Part shown: positions 57,480 through 64,000 of the stretch, one piece after another | Layout: every line of letters begins with the position of its first letter | Position numbering within the stretch: the stretch's first letter is position 1 | NCBI GenBank assembly: GCA_002189035.1 | Contig: NEEC01000024.1 | Span: 558,001-622,000, forward strand | Origin: Utricularia gibba | Taxonomy: Eukaryota > Streptophyta > Magnoliopsida > Lamiales > Lentibulariaceae | Direction: 5' to 3' | Length of the DNA: 64,000 bases | Notes under the pieces: model-generated | Told to the model about the DNA's origin: nothing | What the model saw: the letters and a program-made list of their open reading frames with translations, nothing else | Database searches by the model: none | Translations under genes and position numbers: made by a program

Positions 57480-58760
57480 AGGTTCTTAATGCCAATGCTT
57501 CATTGGAGAGAATCCAGAGGTTAGAGAATACCATAAAAAACCAAAGAAATTTTAGATAAGTCAAAAGTAGAGTTTGAAGGCAAGGCACACTCCAAGGAGA
57601 TGGGGATTTCTAATCTTGAAATCGAGTATGAAAGCATGTGCATCCTACCCTCTCAATTACAAATGTTGTGATATACAAAATCTTAGTTCACCCTTGCTAA
57701 AAGTCATGCATACTATTCTTAGTAGTTTTGAGCTAAAAATTTCTTCGTTAGCGTGTAGTGTTGACTATCAAAATTTAATTGTTGCCAAACTCTCGGGTGT
57801 TCTTCAAGCCTTGAAGTATAGGGAAGTTACAAGAGATCAAGTGGTTGATGATGTGACACTCTAATCTAAAGAGATTAGCAACCCACGAACAAGAGGTGAT
57901 TTTGATGCTTAAAAAGGAACCCACCCAAGTCTACCCTCAAGAGAATAAATCTCTTGCAACCAGAATATGAAAGAAAGGGAATTAGGAGCCACACTTCAGA
58001 AAAAGGAGGGATTGGAAGTGATAATCCTTAGACACTACAATCTCTAAAACTTGATAAGTCAAGAGTGTTCAAGTACCCAAAGAAGAGGCAATTTCTCACA
58101 AGATTCATTAAATGAACTAAAGCCCCTGAAAGAGTACACGTCTTGAGTATTTATACTCTAGAATTGTGCTCTAACATTATTAGTCTCAAACTAAATAAAA
58201 GAGAAAAACCTAACAAGTCCAATAACACACAAGCCTAAGGTAGATCCAGCTTCAAGTAGTTGAACTCTTTTGATGGTAAGTCTTCAAACCCAAGTTTGAT
58301 TCCAATGGTGTTGAGTAAAGCCTTGAGTGTATCTTCAACCATATTGCTCTTGCTCCATATCATTGGTTCTGGTGAAATAATCTTATTCTCCAAAGTGTTC
58401 ACTTGTGCAACATTTTCATCATTCTTTAAATACTCTTCATCATCTTGTTGGGGCTCATCAGTTGAGCGAATCTGTATCATCTAAGAAAGACTTTGAGAAG
58501 TAACCACTTGTCACTCTCCACATCAATAATACAGAAGAAAACACCTTGAGTCTAAAGAGCAGATGTTTGGGACAAGCAAACGCAAAGAGACTAAGAAGAA
58601 GGATAAATGGAAATTTCTACCTTGCAAATAAGGCAAGTGATGTTCTCACTCTGAAAGTTATTACTTCTAAAGACTTGATGCAAATTGCTTATGTCATTAA
58701 CATCCCCATGTTAATAAGGTATGTAAATAGAAACACTTGCCTCAAGCTAATGCTTTGATG
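57480..58760 (+). pseudogene. Outer copia gag relic with insertion
   Basis: Pieces EVLNANASLERIQRLENTI, EFEGKAHSKEMGISNLEI and QALKYREVTRDQVVDDV match the inner gag in order. Between about 57870 and 58540 about 670 bp of unrelated sequence intervenes, containing a minus-strand 81-codon ORF (58480-58235) with no recognised domain. Gag text then resumes near 58570. Frames are broken. Confidence 0.6.
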
Positions 58761-59049
58761 GTTAAGATTGTGTCATCTACACAAATATCCTATGTGGTTG
58801 CAAGGGAAAATGAAATAGATCCCTTATGTAATGATCCACCCTTTCTTTCCAAGATATTTTTTGTTTTAGGCATTCACTCCTCATGGTTTTACGTTCTCTT
58901 CTTCTAAGGAAAAGAACTCATGCAAGATTAGGAAGGTTTCTCTATTTAAGTACATCCTCATTCCCATCTATAACCAATGTAGGATACTGTACCATCACAA
59001 AGTCCTTGACCCTACATTCTATCTCTTAGACACTCAACGTCATTGTTGA

Positions 59050-59590
59050 GTGCCACCTCATCCTACCATAAGTTACGAGCTCAGGTTTGGCTCTGATACT
59101 TTATCCTCATCAAGCAATTTTAGAGCTAAAGCACACATTGAGCTCGTACATGCTTATGTTTGTAGTCGAATGAGTGTTGAATCTCTTAGTGGAAATAGGA
59201 ACTTTATTTGCTTTACCAATGAAATTTCTAGATATTTCTAGGTTTCCTTCATAAAATATAAACACATGTTTTTGAGTGCTACATTTCCTTCAAACCAATT
59301 TATGAGAGAATTTTTGGAAGTTGGCTGAAATGCATGTAAACAAACAATAGTGATGAATTCACCTCCAATCAATTCAAGCTTGAAATAAAGCAAGAAGGTA
59401 TGAAACATCATACTATGGTTCCATATTCCCCTTCAAAAAATAATGTTGTAGAAAGGCAAAATGGAGTCATTGTGCCCATGGCTCGATATCTATTGATAGA
59501 GAAGAAATTACCAATGCAATTTTGAAGAGAAGCTTTTGCAATCTATATTCAAAATATACAATTAGCAAGTAGTCTAAAAGAAAAGAGAAG
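59050..59590 (+). pseudogene. Outer copia integrase relic
   Basis: AHIELVHAYVCSRMSVESLS then GNRNFICFTNEISRYF correspond to the start of the integrase core (normally ELVHTDVCGPM and DDFSRY). NNSDEFTSNQF and PYSPSKNNVVERQNGVIVPM give the later core. The first catalytic Asp in HTD is changed to Ala in HAY. A segment between is shortened. Confidence 0.75.
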
Positions 59591-60002
59591 CTTTTCTAGA
59601 CAACCATTCTTTAAGTAGAATCATTATTAGATACTCAAAGGGAAGCATTGGATATAGAGTTTACAATTCACAAAATAAAATATTCAACATGGCAAGAAGT
59701 CTATATATTGATGTGTATGATTGAAATTTTGACATACTGCCATCTCATGTAACTAGTTATTCTGCCACAACTAACATTTATCTCCTTGATGAGTTTTACC
59801 TTGATGACTTAAATGAAGATGCATATTCCGAAAAGTGTCTACTGAATGAGGAAGATGTAACATTGAATTATCACTTAGAAAATGAGATTAATGATAAACC
59901 TCAAAGAATATCATAAGACTCTAGTGACATAGATCACTCTAAATCACCCTACAATATCACTACATAGAACAAGGACAATGTGTCTTATATTCATGAATAT
60001 GC

Positions 60003-60327
60003 TATCAACATGTGATCGTTATTTCAAGCCAACTGATCTATAAATCAATATCCAGTCTTCTTACACTCACGAACATTGACTAAGGATCTGTTATTTCAAT
60101 TCCATAAAAAATGGGTTTCCTACATGGAAATCATTTGCACTTATTTTTGGAAGATTAGTTTAGCCCTTGTCTATTTAAACATTATTGTTATATTCATTCT
60201 GACATTAGTTTTGTCTGCTTAATAATCCTACTGTCTTGCTGCACGTTTGCCTATATTTAATTATTCCAAAACATCAAATCCTAAGACTTTCTTCCTATCC
60301 TTTCTTTTATTCTTTCCATTCCTAACA
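60003..60327 (+). repeat. 5' LTR of inner copia
   Basis: TATCAACATGTGATCG (TG mutated to TA) to CATTCCTAACA. Confidence 0.85.
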
Positions 60328-60329
60328 AG

Positions 60330-60341
60330 TGGTATCAGAGC
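60330..60341 (+). other. Primer-binding site, tRNA-iMet type
   Basis: TGGTATCAGAGC, a perfect copia-type site, two bases after the LTR. Confidence 0.9.
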
Positions 60342-60350
60342 AATGGTATC

Positions 60351-61179
60351 ATGGATGCTACTCAATCAGGAGTAGTTTGGAAATTCAATGGAGAAGATTA
60401 TGTTGTTTGGGCTGTTTAGATGGCTGCATACTTACAAGCAATGAAGCTTTGGGAGATCGTCAACTCCCTAATGCAATTGGAAGTCCTTCCTGCGAATACT
60501 TCATTGGAACGTATTAAAAGGTTAGAGGATTTACAATCAAGAGATGGGCAAGCTAAGGTAGTTCTTTATTCTAACTTGCACAACAGCCAAAAAAATCTAG
60601 GGCAAGCTGAAAATTGAATTTGAGGGTGATGCTCATTCCAAGGAGATGAGGATTGCAAAGCTCGAAATGAAGTACACTCAAAGACCATCAAAACTTATAT
60701 TGACAGGTTCATGAAGGTTGTCACACAACTGCAAGTGCTAGGAGACATAAAAAGCGAGTTTTCCTTTACCAAGAAAGTGATGCATACAGTGCTGCCTTGC
60801 TATGAACCAAAGATCTCTTCCTTAAAAGTGTAGTGTTGATTATCCAAATCTCATAGTTGTGGAGTTGTCTTGTGCCCTTCAAGCCTTAAAGTGTAGAGTA
60901 AATGCTAGGGATCAAGTGCTTGAAAGAGCTTTAGTAGCTCTCAATATCAGGACTCTAGAGAATAAAAACACTCTGAAGCCAATGGGAAAAGACTTGGAGC
61001 AAATAAAGGCAGAGAGAGTAACAAGAAAGAAAAAAGCAAGTTTCATCCATGCAAGCAATGCAAACGAAATTCTCATTCTAAGAATTACTGCTATTGGAGG
61101 CTCGATGCACACTGCACAACCTACAACCAACAAGCACATGTTGATAAAGTGTATAAACAAAAATCCCTATCTCAAGTGA
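60351..61179 (+). pseudogene. Inner copia gag relic
   Basis: MDATQSGVVWKFNGEDYVVW, then a stop, then MAAYLQAMKLWEIVNSLMQL, LEVLPANTSLERIKRLEDL and, after shifts, QALKCRVNARDQVLERALVA and a basic segment KAERVTRKKKASFIH that leads into the degraded zinc-knuckle region. Stops at several points. Confidence 0.75.
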
Positions 61180-61299
61180 ATGTTGCAATAGCTGATGTGG
61201 TCTAAAAAGATAGCATAGAGACTCTGTTTGCTACTATTGTCTCTTCCTTAGAGTTTGAAAAAATGATAAAAACTGAGTTTTCCACTATTGCAAACATTT

Positions 61300-61758
61300 T
61301 CAAGGACACTTCTGTTCTTTTTGGATGGTTGGTTGGTTGACTGTAGATGCTCAACTCACATGATTGGTAAGAAAGACTACTTTTTGAACTTGAACTTTTC
61401 ATGTGTGGCAAGTGTTAAACTAGGAAATGACGAGATGCTAAAGGCCATCGGTAGAAGATCTGTCTTAGTACAAACACCTCAAGGTATAAAGTTCCTCAAG
61501 AATGTCTACCTTGTTCTAGGACTAAGTATTAATCTGCTGAGTGTCAAGAAATTAGATGACAAGGGTTTTTCAGTAACTTTTGGAGGAAGAACCTGTGTGA
61601 TATCTGATCCAAAAGGCATTGAGATAATGAGAGCTCCTACAACTAGAGACAACTATATTCTACCATGGCTGCCACTACCTATTGAAACTACTGCTACTAC
61701 AAAAGTAACTAATAGTATGAGATGGCATAAAACTCTTTGCCATGCTGGTTTTTCATAG
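61300..61758 (+). pseudogene. Inner copia protease and GAG-pre-integrase
   Basis: WLVDCRCSTHMIGKKDYF is the protease site with D-C-R instead of D-S-G. KFLKNVYLVLGLSINLLSVK and SMRWHKTLCHAGFS (GAG-pre-integrase zinc His) follow. After HAGFS a stop appears and sequence jumps directly to the pre-RT linker, which shows where integrase was lost. Confidence 0.8.
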
Positions 61759-62680
61759 CTAGAATCAAAAAGTGCATCATCTGATTCAAGTGAGGGTGGT
61801 TCCATCAATGATCCTCACACTGAAGACTCAAGTGAAGAAAGCCAATCAAGGTACAAAATACTATTTGATATATATCAATCGACAACACAGATGCAGCCAC
61901 GAGCTTCATTTCAAGTAACCAGATCACTCTCTGACATCCATGAGTATGCTAATGTGGCTATTGCTGCCTTTGATCCACAAATAGTTGGAGAAGCTCTTCA
62001 GCTAGCCCACTGAAAACAAGCTATAGAAGAAGAACTCATGATGATCAAGAAACACAACACATGGACCTTGGTTGATCGTCTAGTTGAAGCAAATATCATC
62101 AGTCTAAAATGAGTGTTCGAAATTAAGACTCATGCTGATGGAAGTCTTGAGAAATACAAAGCAAGGTTGGTAGTCAAGGGCTATTCTCAAGAATATGGAA
62201 TTGATTATTATGACACCTTTGCACCAGTAGCCAGATTCAACACCATACGACTCTAAGCAGCAGTTGCAACTCAAGAACATTGGCAAGTCCACTAAATGGA
62301 TGTCAAATCTGCTTTCTTGAATGGTGACTTGCAAGAGAAGATCTATTGCAAGCAGCCCTCGGGTTTTGAGGTGACAGGACGTAAAGTGTGCTTATAACTC
62401 AAGGCTCTGTATGGCTTGAAACAAGCACTACAAGCTTGGTATGAGAAGCTTGAGAATGCACTATTGGAATTTGGCTTTAAGAAGAGCAAGAATGAAGCTT
62501 CATTATTTGTATTCCAAAAAAGTGATCAAGAAATGCTTATCAATGTCATCTACATCGATGATATCATGATTACAGCAAGTAGTCTATCTCAAATAAATTT
62601 GCTCAAGAACTTCTTGAAAATGAAGTTTGAGATGACTGATCTTGAACTTCAAGAGCATGGAACTTCTAGAGATGACTGAA
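61759..62680 (+). pseudogene. Inner copia reverse transcriptase
   Basis: [107 protein letters not shown] and the catalytic VIYIDDIMITA. Stops interrupt at several sites, including near 62012, 62109 and 62396. The active-site Asp pair is kept. Confidence 0.85.
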
Positions 62681-62989
62681 GCTTGAGATTACAGCATTAC
62701 CTTCTAGGAATGGAGATTCCCAACTTCAAGAATATATTCTCCTCCCTTGAGTAAAATTTGGATATCAAAATTGCTCTCCAGTAAATGTTCCCATTCTTCA
62801 AAATTTTAAGACTGTGCTTGTAGAAGTTGGAAAAGATGCTGATCATGCTTTACAGATCAATGGTGGGGTCGTTTATGTTCTTAACTACTACCTAGCCTAC
62901 TATGATGTTTGATGTGAGCAGGTTGCCCAGATTTATGCATTGTCCTATGGAGCACCACCTGTAGTGTGCAAAAAGAGTAATTACGTATG

Positions 62990-63275
62990 TTGTTGGAACC
63001 ATGAACCATGGCCTATACTATAATAGAAACAATAGAGCACTTCATTGTTTTGTCAACTCAGATTTTGTTGGAGCTAGAGACTTCATGAGTACTTCAAGAT
63101 ACATTTTCAACTATTTTTCTACTGGAATGAGCTGGAATTCCAAGAAGCAAGGTAGAGATAGCTCAATCCACAACTCAAGTTGTGGATATATTTGCGAAGG
63201 CATTGCCTCTTGGTCAAGTTGAAAAGTTGAGGAATGAACTTGGTTTGATAGATGGAAATATGCTCAAGGGGGAGT
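62990..63275 (+). pseudogene. Inner copia RNase H and polypurine tract
   Basis: NHGLYYNRNNRALHCFVNSD, FVGARDFMSTSRYIF, GMSWNSKKQ, then after a shift VVDIFAKALPLGQVEKLRNEL. The purine-rich AAGGGGGAGTA at about 63267-63276 directly precedes the 3' LTR and is the polypurine tract. Confidence 0.8.
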
Positions 63276-63276
63276 A

Positions 63277-63607
63277 TGTCAACACGTGATCGTTAATTCA
63301 AGCAAACTGATCTATGAATCAGTCTCCAATCTTCCTTACTCATGGACATTGACTGAGGATTTGTTATTTCAGTTCCATAATAAATGGGTTTACTACATGT
63401 AAATCAATTGCAATTTTTGGAAGATTAGTTTAGTCATTGTCTATTTAAATGATGTTGTTGTCTTCATTTTGACTTTTGGAAGATTAGTTTTGTCTGCTCA
63501 ATAAACCTACTATCTTGCTGCACATTTGCCTACATTAATTTTTTTCCAAATCATCAAGTCCTGAGAGTTTTGTTTGGTCCTTTCTTTTATTGTTTTCATT
63601 CCTAACG
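63277..63607 (+). repeat. 3' LTR of inner copia
   Basis: TGTCAACACGTGATCG to CATTCCTAACG (terminal CA changed to CG). Confidence 0.85.
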
Positions 63608-63612
63608 TATTC

Positions 63613-64000
63613 AAACTTGGCCCTTTCAAGCCACAAACAGTTGAGAGGCACTTGATCATGCATGTTTGATTGAGGCAATCAAAGAAGAGCTCAAAATGAT
63701 TCGAAAACATCATACCTAGACCATGATTCATCCATCATTAGGAGCTAACATTATTTGTGTAAAGTGGGTATTCGAAACCAAGACTAAACATGATGGAACT
63801 CTTCGATGTTACAAGCCATGGCTGGTGGTGAAAGGTTATTCCCAAGAGTATAAAATAGACTATTATGATACCATTGTACTAGTAACTTGATTTGGCACCA
63901 TCAGACTCTTAATTGTCATCGTTGCAGAAGAGAATTATCAAATATATCAAATGGATGCCAAGCGAGCCTTCTTGAATGGAGAATCGCTAGAAAAAATTTA
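63613..64000 (+). pseudogene. Outer copia reverse transcriptase, partial
   Basis: KLGPFKPQTVE at the junction, then EAIKEELKMIRKHH-like text, [37 protein letters not shown], and QMDAKRAFLNGESLEKI at the window end. Stops are present, and the catalytic box lies beyond the window. Confidence 0.78.

Larger units (their letters stand above)
59998..63612 (+). mobile_element. Inner Ty1/copia element with both LTRs
   Basis: 5' LTR 60003-60327 (325 bp), primer site 60330-60341, gag, protease, RT, RNase H, polypurine tract, 3' LTR 63277-63607 (331 bp). Flanks TATGC (59998-60002) and TATTC (63608-63612) match at 4 of 5. Integrase is almost entirely missing, so the element is about 3.6 kb rather than about 5 kb. 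The LTRs are clearly diverged, so this is older than the copia at 51-54 kb. Confidence 0.85.
57240..64000 (+). mobile_element. Outer Ty1/copia element interrupted by a family member
   Basis: Gag-like text starts about 57480 (EVLNANASLERIQRLENTI), integrase lies at 59050-59580, and the linker before RT ends IHEYA at 59998. After the inner element (60003-63607) RT text resumes at 63613 and runs off the window. The 5' boundary is not defined. Sequence is close to the inner element, so both belong to one family. Confidence 0.75.

Noticed and set aside
1-64000. tRNA or rRNA genes
   Set aside because: The only tRNA-like matches are short retroelement primer sites; no cloverleaf or rRNA segment was recognised by eye.

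Overview
This window is nuclear DNA from a flowering plant, most likely a eudicot. The evidence is three intron-bearing or plant-specific housekeeping genes set in AT-rich sequence crowded with plant LTR retrotransposons (Ty1/copia and Ty3/gypsy), a hAT transposon and a PIF/Harbinger transposon. No prokaryotic, organellar or viral gene is seen. Species cannot be named from the sequence alone.

Three host genes look intact, all on the minus strand. (1) 410-3402 is a 14-exon DEDDh 3'-5' exoribonuclease of the small-RNA-degrading-nuclease type, closest from memory to Arabidopsis SDN5. (2) 18677-20801 is an 8-exon GT47/exostosin-family type II membrane glycosyltransferase. (3) 39816-43094 is a single-exon P-class PPR protein, probably mitochondrial. 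A broken flavanone 3-hydroxylase-like gene fragment lies at 50.8-54.5 kb.

The rest is mobile DNA. 3.9-11.6 kb is an Athila/Tat-like gypsy element on the minus strand (gag, protease, RT, RNase H, integrase, tRNA-Asp-type primer site, one LTR). 13.7-15.4 kb is a decayed PIF/Harbinger transposase. 15.8-16.6 kb is a foldback made of about 46-bp tandem units. 22.2-24.5 kb holds retroelement pieces. 25.5-34.4 kb is a nested stack: gypsy gag and integrase remnants surround a hAT element, which itself carries three solo LTRs. 34.4-38.4 kb is a frame-broken copia element. 43.6-50.8 kb is a second, rearranged copy of the Athila/Tat-like family, carrying a solo LTR and a replaced 3' half. 51.0-54.2 kb is a young copia derivative with 335-bp LTRs and an intact gag, sitting inside the F3H-like pseudogene. 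55.4-56.9 kb is another solo LTR. From about 57.2 kb to the end, one copia element is interrupted by another of the same family at 60003-63607.

The window is best read as a record of insertion and LTR-LTR recombination between slowly evolving genes. Six insertions could be bounded exactly from 5-bp target duplications and TG...CA ends. I found no new multigene system. The most unusual structures are the 46-bp-unit foldback near 16 kb, the repeated TTGCGCAA palindrome confined to one gypsy family, and the split F3H-like pseudogene.
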